Assembly: GCA_002471225.1 (NCBI GenBank) | Contig: DKPO01000026.1 | Location: forward strand, 371 to 63,494 | Length of the DNA: 63,124 nucleotides | Origin: Porphyromonadaceae bacterium UBA7332 | GTDB lineage: Bacteria; Bacteroidota; Bacteroidia; Bacteroidales; UBA7332 | Reading direction: 5' to 3' | Shown: piece by piece, positions 17,790 to 26,869 of the stretch | Layout of the letters: each line of letters opens with the position of its first letter | How positions within the stretch are numbered: the stretch's first letter is position 1 | Notes under the pieces: generated by a model | Database searches by the model: none | Told to the model about the DNA's origin: nothing | The model's input: only the letters and a program-made list of their open reading frames with translations | Position numbers and translations under genes: made by a program

Positions 17790-18702
17790 GGCTACCCTCC
17801 TGTTTATTAGAAACTGTTTGAACAAATATTTCCTCCATACTCGGAATATCTTCCTGGAAACCATAAATTTCAGAATCACCTGCCAACGCAGTTATCAACT
17901 CCCGATTTGAAATAGGTTTTCTCTTCTTGATTTTTAAAACAGTCTTACCTACGACTATTTTTTCACTTATTATTTCAATCAATAATGGATCAATGTCCTT
18001 CGGACGATGATCGAGCGTCACAGACAAAATGTCAGCTTTATGTGCATGACGAATTGCATCTACTTCACCCTCCAGTACGACTTGTGATTTATTAATTAAT
18101 GTCAAGTGACTACATAACTCTTCCACGGAATTCATGTTATGTGTTGACAAGATAAATGTGGATCCTTGTTCTTTTAACCGAAGGATTTCGCGTTTAAGCA
18201 AAATCGCATTCACAGGATCAAACCCACTGAAAGGCTCATCGAATATAAGAAGTTGAGGTTCATGTATGAGGGTACAAATTATCTGAATTTTTTGTTGCAT
18301 CCCTTTTGACAATTCATCCACTTTTTTATCAAGCAAATGAGGTATCTCAAACCGGTTACACCAATCATTCATTCTAACTTTCGCATCCTTAGACCTAACA
18401 CCTTTTAATTGTGCAAAATAGACTATCTGCTCTTTCACTTTCATCTTCTTATACAATCCCCGCTCTTCCGGCAGATATCCTATTTGCTCTACATCTTTTT
18501 GACTGATCTCTTTACCATTCAGCATTATTGAACCTGCATCCGGAGCTGTTATTCGATTAATCAAACGAATTAAAGTTGTTTTCCCTGCTCCATTAGGACC
18601 AAGCAAACCATAGATAACCCCTTCCGGGACATGCAAATTCACATTATCCAAAGCTTTGTGATCAGCAAATGATTTTGAAACATTCAGAACATCTAATAGC
18701 AT
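17782..18702 (-). CDS. ABC transporter ATP-binding protein (NatA-like)
   Basis: This 306-residue cytoplasmic ATPase energises the permease encoded downstream. Visible motifs are Walker A GPNGAGKTT at 35-43, signature LSKGMQQKIQ, Walker B LLIFDEP and the H-loop STHN. The C-terminal about 90 residues form the extra domain seen in NatA-type exporters. The start at 18702 is favoured: the next Met upstream (18726) falls inside the -7 promoter box. Leader length is then only about 20 bases. Confidence 0.92.
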   Translation of the reverse strand: MLLDVLNVSKSFADHKALDNVNLHVPEGVIYGLLGPNGAGKTTLIRLINRITAPDAGSIMLNGKEISQKDVEQIGYLPEERGLYKKMKVKEQIVYFAQLKGVRSKDAKVRMNDWCNRFEIPHLLDKKVDELSKGMQQKIQIICTLIHEPQLLIFDEPFSGFDPVNAILLKREILRLKEQGSTFILSTHNMNSVEELCSHLTLINKSQVVLEGEVDAIRHAHKADILSVTLDHRPKDIDPLLIEIISEKIVVGKTVLKIKKRKPISNRELITALAGDSEIYGFQEDIPSMEEIFVQTVSNKQEGSHE

Positions 18703-18725
18703 ATCTTTTAGCTTTTTAATTTGCA

Positions 18726-18756
18726 CAAAGATATAATTTGCAAAGGTTAACGCAAA
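18726..18756 (-). promoter_or_regulatory. Consensus promoter of the ABC exporter operon
   Basis: On the minus strand TTTG (18756-18753), a 19-base spacer and TATCTTTG (18733-18726) match the Bacteroidota consensus exactly. It fixes the ATPase start at 18702. Confidence 0.8.
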
Positions 18757-18854
18757 TTATTGAGCCTAAATTGTTGAATAATGAGACAAGTTAAGTAATT
18801 TGGCAAAGTAATTGCTATCAATAACCTTAGAAAACAAAGACAAAGTTTATAAAT

Positions 18855-19532
18855 ATGATTTGGATTATTTTTATTGGATTTGCCCTGCTTAGCTGGGTAG
18901 TCCAAATGCAACTAAAAAGTAGATTTACGGAATATTCTAAAATTCCTACTAACAATGGAATGACCGGTCGGGATGTAGCGATGCAGATGCTTCATGATAA
19001 TGGTATATATGATGTGACTGTCGAATCTGTTGAAGGACAATTAACCGATCACTACAATCCGATGACAAAAACAGTCAATCTCAGCCACGATGTTTTTTAT
19101 AGTAACAGTATTGCTGCTGCTGCCGTAGCTGCTCACGAATGTGGACATGCCGTACAACATGCACGTGCATACGCTCCATTAAAAATGCGTTCAGCGTTAG
19201 TTCCTATTGTAAGTTTCTCATCATCAATTGTCCAATGGGTATTACTAGGAGGAATCTTACTTTTGCATTCGTTCCCTTATCTGTTGTTATTCGGTATCAT
19301 TCTTTTCGCAATGACTACATTGTTTAGTTTTATAACACTGCCTGTTGAGATTAATGCCAGCCAACGAGCCCTGGCTTGGTTAAACCAGTCTGGCATAACG
19401 AATGCTTATACACATGATAAAGCTCAGGATGCACTAAAATGGGCTGCTTATACTTACGTAGTAGCTGCTTTAAGCTCTTTAGCGACATTAATTTATTATG
19501 TAATGATATTCCTTGGAGGAAGAAGAGACTAA
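18855..19532 (+). CDS. Membrane zinc metallopeptidase (YugP/Zn_peptidase_2 family)
   Basis: This 225-residue membrane protein opens with one transmembrane helix, followed by a soluble stretch with NNGMTGRDVAMQMLHDNGI typical of the family. The HEXXH zinc motif (HECGH, residues 94-98) lies in AAHECGHAVQHARAYAPL. Three further hydrophobic segments follow, with a conserved LPVEINASQRAL segment. Its cellular substrate is unknown. It is divergently transcribed from the ABC exporter and followed by a perfect palindromic terminator. Confidence 0.92.
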   Translation: MIWIIFIGFALLSWVVQMQLKSRFTEYSKIPTNNGMTGRDVAMQMLHDNGIYDVTVESVEGQLTDHYNPMTKTVNLSHDVFYSNSIAAAAVAAHECGHAVQHARAYAPLKMRSALVPIVSFSSSIVQWVLLGGILLLHSFPYLLLFGIILFAMTTLFSFITLPVEINASQRALAWLNQSGITNAYTHDKAQDALKWAAYTYVVAALSSLATLIYYVMIFLGGRRD

Positions 19533-19557
19533 TCATCCTATACGTGATTAACCTCAT

Positions 19558-19596
19558 AAAAAAGCGATTGATCAAATTTGATCAATCGCTTTTTTT
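19558..19596. terminator. Perfect palindromic terminator
   Basis: A 19-bp perfect palindrome centred at 19576/19577 is flanked by A and T runs, 25 bases after the metallopeptidase stop. It can act on both strands. Confidence 0.88.
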
Positions 19597-19636
19597 ATCT
19601 TATAGTACTTAAACATTACAAGCACTCTCTTAAAGA

Positions 19637-19676
19637 AAAACAAAGGCATAGCACTCGTCCGATATGCCTTTGTTTT
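19637..19676. terminator. Second hairpin in the convergent intergenic region
   Basis: A perfect 14-bp stem (19637-19650 with 19663-19676) flanked by A and T runs. It follows no gene directly. A shorter 7-bp hairpin lies at 19709-19729. The intergenic region 19533-19841 otherwise holds nothing. Confidence 0.6.
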
Positions 19677-19773
19677 CATCACCAAATGCTTTTGTTTTTC
19701 TTATGGAATACCTTCGTTTTCTGAAGGTACATATACAATAAACCGTCTATAAAACTATCTTGCCCATATATAA

Positions 19774-19812
19774 AAAATGACCCTCTGAAGCAAAGATGCA
19801 GAGGGTCATTTT
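19774..19812 (-). terminator. Terminator of the OPT transporter gene
   Basis: A perfect 13-bp stem (19774-19786 with 19800-19812) is followed on the minus strand by a T-run. It lies 29 bases after the OPT stop. Confidence 0.85.
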
Positions 19813-19841
19813 CAAAGGTTTCGATAATTGATTCCGATCAA

Positions 19842-21848
19842 TTATTCTTTATCAGTTTTCATACTAGCTTTAGCCAGATAAATAATCAAAGCTATATACA
19901 TGATGAATCCAAGTATCTCATATCCTGAACTATGTATCCAGTTTTGAACAGTTTCGTTCGATGTAAAATCATAACCCAAGAAACGGATTACTGCACTTAC
20001 AACCCCCATTAATGCTCCTCCGGCAATAAGACCTGATGATAACAATGTACCCTTCTCTACACGAGCGGTATTCAAAGATTGATCTTTTGAACGGGACCCT
20101 ACGTACCAACTGATTAATCCACCTACAACCAATGGTGTATTTAATGCAAGTGGAATAAACATTCCTAACGAGAAAGCCAAAGCAGGAACACCGAAGAAAG
20201 TCAGGGCTATCGAAAGTAATGCTCCGATAGCATATAGTATCCACGGGGCACTCTGTCCCGACATCAATGGTTCGATAACCGCAGCCATAGCATTTGCTTG
20301 CGGAGCTGCAAGTTCTCCACTTGTGAAACCATATGTTTTATTCAGAATCAGAATCACTCCCCCTACCGTTGCTGCAGAGACTAAAGTACCTAAGAACTTC
20401 CACGTTTCCTGTTTAGCCGGTGTTGAACCAATCCAATAACCGATTTTCAAATCCGTGATAAAACCACCTGCCATGGATAATGCTGTACAAACAACCCCTC
20501 CGATAAGCAACGCTGCCAACATACCTGAAGTTCCTTTCAAGCCAATAGCAACCAGAATTAATGAAGCTAAAATAAGTGTCATCAAGGTCATTCCCGAAAC
20601 AGGATTCGAACCGACAATAGCAATAGCATTAGCAGCTACCGTTGTAAACAAGAAAGCAATAACGGCCACAACCAATAATGCGACAATAGCTTGAGTCAGA
20701 TTATGTATAACACCGAAATAGAAGAATACAAGAATAAGAATCAATGTAATAATACTGCCTATAGCAATAATTTTCATTGATAAATCCTTATGTGTACGTT
20801 TAGTATCTTCAACATCAGCTGAATTTTTACCTCCAAGTTCTTTCGCAGCCAAACCTGCAGCACTTTTAATAATACCCCATGAACGAATGATACCAATCAC
20901 TCCGGCCATAGCAATACCACCAATACCAATATGACGACCATAGTTAACAAAAATCTGCTCAGGAGACATTGAACCTACTGTCTGAGTAATCGTATCATTA
21001 CCTAAAGTTAACACCATATCGCCGAACAAAATATTCAGACCCGGAATAACCAGAAACCATACGAATAAAGAGCCCGCACAAATAATAATACTATACTTTA
21101 ACCCAATAATAAATCCAAGCCCAAGTACAGCTGCACCCGTATTTACTTTTAATACCACTTTCGCCTTATCAGCCAAAGCCTCTCCAAAAGGCAAAATACG
21201 TGTAGTAACCTCTTCACTCCAAGCGCCAAAGGTAGCGATCATAAAATCAAACAATCCTCCGATCAAACCAGCCAGGGCAAGAGCTTTCGCCTGATTTCCT
21301 CCCTTTTCACCCGAAACAAGTACCTGTGTAGTCGCAGTAGCTTCCGGGAACGGATATTTCCCATGCATATCTGACACAAAATATTTGCGGAAAGGAATTA
21401 AAAACAGGATTCCCAGCACACCTCCTAATAAGGAGCTAATGAATACTTCAAGAAAGTTAACTGTCAATTCGGGATACTTTGCCTGCAAAATATATAAAGC
21501 CGGTAAAGTAAAGATCGAACCTGCAACGATAACTCCCGAACAAGCTCCTATTGACTGAATGATGACATTCTCGGCCAAGGCATTTTTACGTTTAGCTGCC
21601 CCTGAAACACCTACAGCAATAATCGCAATTGGAATAGCAGCTTCAAAAACCTGACCTACTTTCAATCCAAGATATGCTGCAGCTGCCGAAAATAATACAG
21701 CCATCAAAACACCCCAGGTTACAGACCAAACTGAAACCTCGCCAATATTCCCATTGCTTGGCAAAAGAGGTTTGTATTCCTCTCCGGGTTTGAGTTCTCG
21801 AAATGCATTTTCAGGCAATTCCAGACCCCCTTTTTTCTCATTTTCCAT
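19842..21848 (-). CDS. OPT family oligopeptide transporter
   Basis: This 668-residue inner-membrane protein with about 15 hydrophobic segments takes up small peptides or metal chelates with proton symport. Family features include the N-terminal ELTLRAVLLGV-like region (SVWSVTWGVLMAVLFSAAAAYLGLKVGQVFEAAIPIA), NVIIQSIGACSG, and the KYPFPEATATTQVLVSGEKGG loop typical of bacterial OPT proteins. Length matches the prokaryotic group. It is a single-gene unit with a strong terminator. The true substrate cannot be told from sequence. Confidence 0.93.
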   Translation of the reverse strand: MENEKKGGLELPENAFRELKPGEEYKPLLPSNGNIGEVSVWSVTWGVLMAVLFSAAAAYLGLKVGQVFEAAIPIAIIAVGVSGAAKRKNALAENVIIQSIGACSGVIVAGSIFTLPALYILQAKYPELTVNFLEVFISSLLGGVLGILFLIPFRKYFVSDMHGKYPFPEATATTQVLVSGEKGGNQAKALALAGLIGGLFDFMIATFGAWSEEVTTRILPFGEALADKAKVVLKVNTGAAVLGLGFIIGLKYSIIICAGSLFVWFLVIPGLNILFGDMVLTLGNDTITQTVGSMSPEQIFVNYGRHIGIGGIAMAGVIGIIRSWGIIKSAAGLAAKELGGKNSADVEDTKRTHKDLSMKIIAIGSIITLILILVFFYFGVIHNLTQAIVALLVVAVIAFLFTTVAANAIAIVGSNPVSGMTLMTLILASLILVAIGLKGTSGMLAALLIGGVVCTALSMAGGFITDLKIGYWIGSTPAKQETWKFLGTLVSAATVGGVILILNKTYGFTSGELAAPQANAMAAVIEPLMSGQSAPWILYAIGALLSIALTFFGVPALAFSLGMFIPLALNTPLVVGGLISWYVGSRSKDQSLNTARVEKGTLLSSGLIAGGALMGVVSAVIRFLGYDFTSNETVQNWIHSSGYEILGFIMYIALIIYLAKASMKTDKE

Positions 21849-21946
21849 TGTGTTATTCTAAGTTTAAATTGATTGTTCTGTGTCTGATGCCGCAAGATAC
21901 GAAATAAATTTTAAACTTCTTTTATGCTATTATGCACTATCCTCAT

Positions 21947-22606
21947 CTATTGCATGCCACTCTGTTGTATAGCTGTTTTTATAATATTGATTAATAACGG
22001 CTTAGAACCTGTATATAAAAATTCCACTGCAATAACCATCACGATCAATCCCATCAAACGCATCATTACGTTATTGCCTGTTTCTCCGATTAACTTCAAC
22101 AGACGGCCTGAAGCCATCAAAATAAGAAATGTCAGAAACAGAACAAACACAACAACACCTATCAATGTTATTTTCATTTCCCAGGAGTGAGCATCCTGCA
22201 TTAAGACTATTCCATTTGTGATTGCTCCCGGACCACACATCATCGGTATTGCCAAAGGAGTAATAGATATATCACGAACATAGCCTGTCACTTCTGATTT
22301 TTTGACCTTCACCTCACTTAAACGGGCCTGAAGCATATCCATTCCTAAAATAAAGAATATAACACCACCTACAATCCGGAGACTATCTACCGAAATCCCA
22401 AAAAACTTAAATAGCATCTGTCCCGAAAGAGCAAATGCAATTACAATAGAAGCTGCAACAACACATGATTTAACTGCAACCTTTCTTCTTTCTGTATCAT
22501 CCAACTGACTTGTCAAAGATGCAAAAACGGGCATTACCCCAAATGGATTAATCAACGTAAAAAACGAAGAAAAACACAAAAATGCAAATCCGAATAAATC
22601 ATTCAT
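21947..22606 (-). CDS. MarC family integral membrane protein
   Basis: This 219-residue protein with six transmembrane segments fits the MarC family (UPF0056). Typical features are the N-terminal LINPFGVMPVFASLT and the ITPLAIPMMCGPGAI motif after the third helix. The molecular function of MarC proteins is not established, and older claims of multidrug resistance were not upheld. It appears to be monocistronic. A TACATTTG box on the minus strand (22642-22635) could be its -7 element. Confidence 0.92.
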   Translation of the reverse strand: MNDLFGFAFLCFSSFFTLINPFGVMPVFASLTSQLDDTERRKVAVKSCVVAASIVIAFALSGQMLFKFFGISVDSLRIVGGVIFFILGMDMLQARLSEVKVKKSEVTGYVRDISITPLAIPMMCGPGAITNGIVLMQDAHSWEMKITLIGVVVFVLFLTFLILMASGRLLKLIGETGNNVMMRLMGLIVMVIAVEFLYTGSKPLLINIIKTAIQQSGMQ

Positions 22607-22761
22607 AAAATTTTATTCTTTAAATGTTGATAAACAAATGTATAGCACTTTTACCTAATAACAGCATGTTTCAGGAGTTTTTTCTAAAGAAAATATTTAT
22701 ATCAAAATAAGAATTCTAAAATAAAATAGCAAATTTGTTTACAATCTATTAAACAATAATC

Positions 22762-22769
22762 TATATTTG
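22762..22769 (+). promoter_or_regulatory. Likely -7 box of the small 63-residue gene
   Basis: TATATTTG is an exact -7 consensus, 28 bases before the start codon at 22798. No good -33 element at the usual distance is visible. Confidence 0.5.
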
Positions 22770-22797
22770 TGTGTTTTTGAAATAAAAGGGATTAAAG

Positions 22798-22989
22798 ATG
22801 AAACAAATTATCAATTCTCACAAACTCCAGGAGTTGATTGAGAAACGCCAGTCATTTTTGATCGACGCTGAAAAGTATGCGTTGGAAATAGAATTTCTTA
22901 GTGACGAAATTGATCGCTTAATCGATCAGTGTGAAGATAATTCTGCAACGACGGAAACGACTTATATCATTGCGTCTGAAACTTTATAA
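22798..22989 (+). CDS. Small acidic coiled-coil-like protein, function unknown
   Basis: This 63-residue protein has no signal peptide or membrane segment. Residues about 5-45 have a heptad-like pattern of Leu/Ile with many Glu/Asp/Lys (LQELIEKRQSFLIDAEKYAL), suggesting a helical hairpin or coiled coil. The last 15 residues are Thr-rich. An AAAAGGG-like ribosome-binding sequence and an exact -7 box lie upstream and a terminator downstream, which supports a real short gene. I do not recognise the family. Confidence 0.65.
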   Translation: MKQIINSHKLQELIEKRQSFLIDAEKYALEIEFLSDEIDRLIDQCEDNSATTETTYIIASETL

Positions 22990-23063
22990 GTTTCTTCCTT
23001 TTTCATAATATAAGACTTTAAATTCTGTACTAAATAACTTCATTTTACTGAACTGTGTTTATA

Positions 23064-23096
23064 ATGCCTGACTCTGTGAAGAGTCGGGTATTTTTT
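23064..23096 (+). terminator. Terminator downstream of the small gene
   Basis: An 11-bp stem with two G-T pairs (23064-23074 with about 23080-23090) is followed by six T residues. It lies about 75 bases after the small gene. Confidence 0.75.
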
Positions 23097-23290
23097 ATAA
23101 CACCTTTTTACCCCAATGTTAAAATTAAGACGGGGCAAAACAACTAATATCTCGTAATAAAACCGAAACAACACTAATAAAATTCACCCTTTTACAAATC
23201 TACAGCGCATAAACTCTGTTCAATTTGTTTTTTTTCTGATTCTATTCGTCTACTTCCAAAATCCAATTTTAGCATTTTGAAGAATTACTA

Positions 23291-23298
23291 TATCTTTG
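23291..23298 (+). promoter_or_regulatory. Likely -7 box of the porin gene
   Basis: TATCTTTG matches the consensus exactly. A TTTT sequence 20 bases upstream is a near match for the -33 element. Transcription from here supports the start at 23397 rather than a longer frame that begins upstream of the promoter. Confidence 0.6.
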
Positions 23299-23396
23299 GC
23301 ACCGCTTTTAGTAACGAAATGAATTTTCTTTGCAGAAAAAAGATACTTAATACACAGAGATTAAAAATAAAACCTAAACCAAAACTTAAAAGTAAA

Positions 23397-24572
23397 ATGA
23401 AGAAGTTTTTTGCTTTACTGACACCTCTTTTCGTGTCGGGGGCTCTTTACGCTCAAGATGTTAAAGAGAACGAAAAGTCAATGTTTGAAACTCTTACTAA
23501 GATTGAGAAGAAAACAGACAAATTCAACCTATTGCTTAACATGCATGCCGGTTTTGACGCAAACTTTACTGACGGTTCTTTTGATAAAGGAGCATTCAAA
23601 TTCAAACAATTACGTCTGGAAATGAAAGGTAACGTAAATGATTGGTTATCTTACCGCTATCGTCAGAGACTAAACAGAGGAAACAATGGTTCTGGTATGA
23701 TCGATAACTTACCTACATCTATTGACATCGCTTCTGTTGGTTTCAAGCTTTCTCCAAAATTCTCTATCGTAGGTGGTAAACAATGTGCTGCTTATGGTGG
23801 TTTTGAGTTTGATCTTAACCCTATCGAAATCTATCAGTATAGTGATATGATCGATTATATGGACAACTTCCTTACAGGGGTTAACTTCGTTATGGACTTC
23901 ACTCCTGCTCAACAATTAGCTTTCCAGGTATTGGACGCTCGTAACGGTTCTTTCAAAGATACTTACGGCCCACTTCCTTCGACAATCGAAGACACTAAAC
24001 TTCCATTAGTTTATACATTAAACTGGAACGGTTCATTTGCAGATAATATGTTCCAGACTCGTTGGTCTGCATCTGTTATGCAACAAGCAAAAGATCGTAA
24101 CATGTACTATTTTGCTTTCGGTCAGCAATTGAATATCAAACGTTCATCAACTTATTTTGATGTAATGTACGCTCGTCAGCAATTAGACAGAAAAGGTATC
24201 ATGACTGAAATCATCAATAAAGATCTTGATGGTCGCGAAGGTTACAGAGCAATGGATGCCAGCTATCTTTCTTTAGTTTTACATTCAAACTACCGCGTAA
24301 CTGATAAATGGAACATCTTTGCGAAAGGTATGTATGAAACTCAAGGATTAGCAAAAGCTAATACAGACAGAGAGTCTGGTCGCTACCGTACTTCTATCGG
24401 TTATTCTGCTGGTGTGGAATTCTATCCGATGAACAACTCTAACCTACACTTCTTCCTTGCTTACACAGGTAGAGCTTATTCTTTTGCTCAAAGAGCTAAA
24501 GATTTAGGTTGGAAAAACTTTAATACATCTGAATTATCTACAGGATTTATCTATCAATTACCTGTATTCTAA
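23397..24572 (+). CDS. Outer-membrane porin (phosphate-selective porin O/P family)
   Basis: This 392-residue protein has a signal peptide (MKKFFALLTPLFVSGALYAQ), a short helical segment (about 21-45), then alternating beta strands to a C-terminal Phe, the usual outer-membrane sorting residue. The pattern FKFKQLRLEMKGNVNDWLSYRYRQRLNR and the DARNGSFKD stretch fit Porin_O_P proteins of Bacteroidota, which form 16-stranded channels for anions or small solutes. Substrate is unknown. The in-frame extension of 40 residues upstream overlaps the promoter and was dropped. A strong terminator follows. Confidence 0.87.
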   Translation: MKKFFALLTPLFVSGALYAQDVKENEKSMFETLTKIEKKTDKFNLLLNMHAGFDANFTDGSFDKGAFKFKQLRLEMKGNVNDWLSYRYRQRLNRGNNGSGMIDNLPTSIDIASVGFKLSPKFSIVGGKQCAAYGGFEFDLNPIEIYQYSDMIDYMDNFLTGVNFVMDFTPAQQLAFQVLDARNGSFKDTYGPLPSTIEDTKLPLVYTLNWNGSFADNMFQTRWSASVMQQAKDRNMYYFAFGQQLNIKRSSTYFDVMYARQQLDRKGIMTEIINKDLDGREGYRAMDASYLSLVLHSNYRVTDKWNIFAKGMYETQGLAKANTDRESGRYRTSIGYSAGVEFYPMNNSNLHFFLAYTGRAYSFAQRAKDLGWKNFNTSELSTGFIYQLPVF

Positions 24573-24612
24573 TTTAGATTCATTAATTATTGAACGAATT
24601 GTGTGTTTATAG

Positions 24613-24651
24613 AAAGGGCTGCCTTTAAGCTTATGCTTACGGCAGCCCTTT
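24613..24651. terminator. Terminator between convergent genes
   Basis: An 11-bp perfect stem (24613-24623 with 24641-24651) lies between the porin and the convergent lipoprotein gene, with T-rich sequence on the plus-strand side. Confidence 0.82.
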
Positions 24652-24667
24652 TACTTTTCTAAACTCT

Positions 24668-25555
24668 CTATATCGTTATCGAAATGGTTACTTCTTCATT
24701 CTTATTATTGCGTAATAGAAACGTATCAGTTCCTGTTGCTTCGTCTTTGGTTTCAATGAAAAATGTATAATACTCACTCAATCCTCCACCTGCTAAATGG
24801 GGTCGCTCTAAAGAATATCGTTGAATGATTTTCTCTGACTTTTCTACAACTTCCCATTCATTGCCCCATTTAAGCCTTACACTGCCTGACATACTATTTA
24901 CAGCATTAAAGCTTAATGTTCTCTGACTTTCATCTAGTTCAAAGCTTAAACTTGAAATAGTGGTAAAAGATAAGACTGTCCCTCTTTTATCACGGAACTT
25001 ATAATACGTATTACCCAATGACCTGGCTGTTACGTATATCTTTTCATCTTTGATGTTAATCTCTGACGCATTCCCTTTTATTCGCTCAATCGTGTAGGGT
25101 TTACCAACTCCGAAATCTATATTATCAACTTCAACAGTATCACCTACCCCCAATGAATAGAAATGACTAGCGACATTCAAAGACTCATGTGTAGACTGAA
25201 TATAAACCACAGCGCTTTTACCTTTCTTATCCCATACAGTTACGGAACAACCACTATTATCAAGTAAACTGACAATAACCTTATTTCCTTCTACACATGC
25301 AAAACCTGATGGATCAGTACCTGTATCTGCTACAACAGCCCGATAATCACCATTTCCATCTAAAATTTCAAACTCATAATCCACCTCTTCTGTATAGATC
25401 CACTTTTCATTGATCAGAGGTATAGATAACTTAAGTTCTCTGGGAACTTCTATTATTTCCTCTATATCAAGGTCAGTCTCTGATCCTGCAGTTGAACATG
25501 ATGGTATAATATTTAACAGACAAAAAATTCCCCAATAATATAAAATAGATTTCAT
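24668..25555 (-). CDS. Lipoprotein of unknown function with beta-sandwich-like repeats
   Basis: This 295-residue protein begins with a lipoprotein signal (IIPSCSTAG, Cys20) followed by acidic residues that favour surface export in Bacteroidota. The rest is rich in short beta-prone segments with two or three similar stretches (YRAVVADTG, then VEGNKVIVSLLDNSGCSVTVWDKKGKSAVVYI; later IKDEKIYVTARSLGNTYYKFRDKRGTVLSF), suggesting Ig-like repeats. I do not recognise the family. It stands alone between the porin and the exopolysaccharide operon. Confidence 0.7.
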   Translation of the reverse strand: MKSILYYWGIFCLLNIIPSCSTAGSETDLDIEEIIEVPRELKLSIPLINEKWIYTEEVDYEFEILDGNGDYRAVVADTGTDPSGFACVEGNKVIVSLLDNSGCSVTVWDKKGKSAVVYIQSTHESLNVASHFYSLGVGDTVEVDNIDFGVGKPYTIERIKGNASEINIKDEKIYVTARSLGNTYYKFRDKRGTVLSFTTISSLSFELDESQRTLSFNAVNSMSGSVRLKWGNEWEVVEKSEKIIQRYSLERPHLAGGGLSEYYTFFIETKDEATGTDTFLLRNNKNEEVTISITI

Positions 25556-25744
25556 TTATAAGTAGTATTAAATTTTCATATTATAATAGCATACTCTTCT
25601 AGTAAAAATTCGACTGCAATTAAACATAAATACACTAAATACGCAAATATTATTTAACAAAACACTACTTATGCTTCAAAAAATAATAAAAACATACACT
25701 ATATACAAATAAAACCAAACTGATAAAATATTTTATCTTGTCAA

Positions 25745-26869
25745 TTAATCATCACAAACAGGTACCGAAAAACAGAATGTTGTTCCTACCCCAAGCTCTG
25801 ATTCAAACTCAAAAACGCCACCAATACGATCAATCAGGTCTCTACTCAAAATCAATCCCATACCTGTTCCTTCTTCTTTATTTGTTCCGAAAGAGGAAGA
25901 CATAAATTCTCTGTTTCTTAATTTCATCTGCTTATCTTCGGGCATTCCCTGACCGGAATCCCTAACAAAAATCTCTATCATGTTATCTTTCTTTCTTGCT
26001 CCTACAACTATTGCCGAATTTGTGTAACTAAACTTTATAGCATTATTTATAAAGTTCCGAAGAATTGTTTTCACTACATCAATATCGGTATAAGCAAAGA
26101 GCTCTGAAGAAACTTCTGTAACTATCTGAATTGATTTAAACTGAGAAATCATTGCGTAAAATTCAACTACGCTTAAAACAATATCTCTGATATCTACTTT
26201 TTGATAAACTAAATTTAAACGTCCTAATTGATTTTTAGTCCATTTCAATAAATTATCCAGTAGCTGAAATAACTCATCTGACAACTTATTGGCTTCTGAT
26301 AGTAATTCCATATTGTCGAATCCAATATTCTTATTCTGAAGATTTGTCTGTAAGCATTCCATTATCATTTTGATCGTTCCTAACGGGCCCCGGAGATCAT
26401 GCGCTATCACAGAATACAATCTATCTCTGTGCTCCATTATCTTTTTGAGTTCATTGTTCTGATCCGATATTTGTTTTTTTGCAGATTGTAATGATGCTTG
26501 ATTCGAGACTCTCGCAATCAACTCATCTCTATTAAAGGGCTTACTAATATAATCACTTCCGCCTGATTTAAAACATTTAACAACATCTTCAGACGTAACT
26601 AAAGCCGTGAGAAAAATGATTGGTATATCCTTATATTCTTCATTTGATTTTATAATTGCCGTAGCCTCATATCCGTCCATCAATGGCATCATTATATCCA
26701 TAATGATCACATCAGGCTTTTGTTGTTTAAGAACCTCAAAAGCCATTGCAGCAGAAGTTGCAGTTATAACATTAAAACCTACACTTCCAAGAATCGCTTT
26801 TAAAAGCAATAAATTAGCATCATGATCATCAATTGCTAATATTGTATAGTTATCATTTTTTATTTCCAT
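25745..26869 (-). CDS. Soluble hybrid: receiver domain followed by histidine kinase
   Basis: This 374-residue cytoplasmic signalling protein starts with a CheY-like receiver (phospho-Asp in IIMDIMMP near residue 57, conserved Lys in SKPFN). A coiled-coil linker leads to a HisKA domain with H in VIAHDLRGP (about 155) and a HATPase domain with NFINNAIKFS, DSGQGMP and GTGMGL boxes. There is no membrane segment and no output domain. It is the last gene of the minus-strand exopolysaccharide operon, overlapping the preceding glycosyltransferase by 17 bases. This context implies a role in controlling the polysaccharide pathway, possibly as part of a phosphorelay with the proteins at 35238 and 35868. 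That link is inference. Confidence 0.9.
   Translation of the reverse strand: MEIKNDNYTILAIDDHDANLLLLKAILGSVGFNVITATSAAMAFEVLKQQKPDVIIMDIMMPLMDGYEATAIIKSNEEYKDIPIIFLTALVTSEDVVKCFKSGGSDYISKPFNRDELIARVSNQASLQSAKKQISDQNNELKKIMEHRDRLYSVIAHDLRGPLGTIKMIMECLQTNLQNKNIGFDNMELLSEANKLSDELFQLLDNLLKWTKNQLGRLNLVYQKVDIRDIVLSVVEFYAMISQFKSIQIVTEVSSELFAYTDIDVVKTILRNFINNAIKFSYTNSAIVVGARKKDNMIEIFVRDSGQGMPEDKQMKLRNREFMSSSFGTNKEEGTGMGLILSRDLIDRIGGVFEFESELGVGTTFCFSVPVCDD

Larger units (their letters stand above)
22990..23396. other. Intergenic region with terminator and porin leader
   Basis: The stretch contains the terminator at 23064-23096 and the porin promoter at 23291-23298 with an untranslated leader of about 90 bases. 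The rest shows nothing recognisable. Confidence 0.55.
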
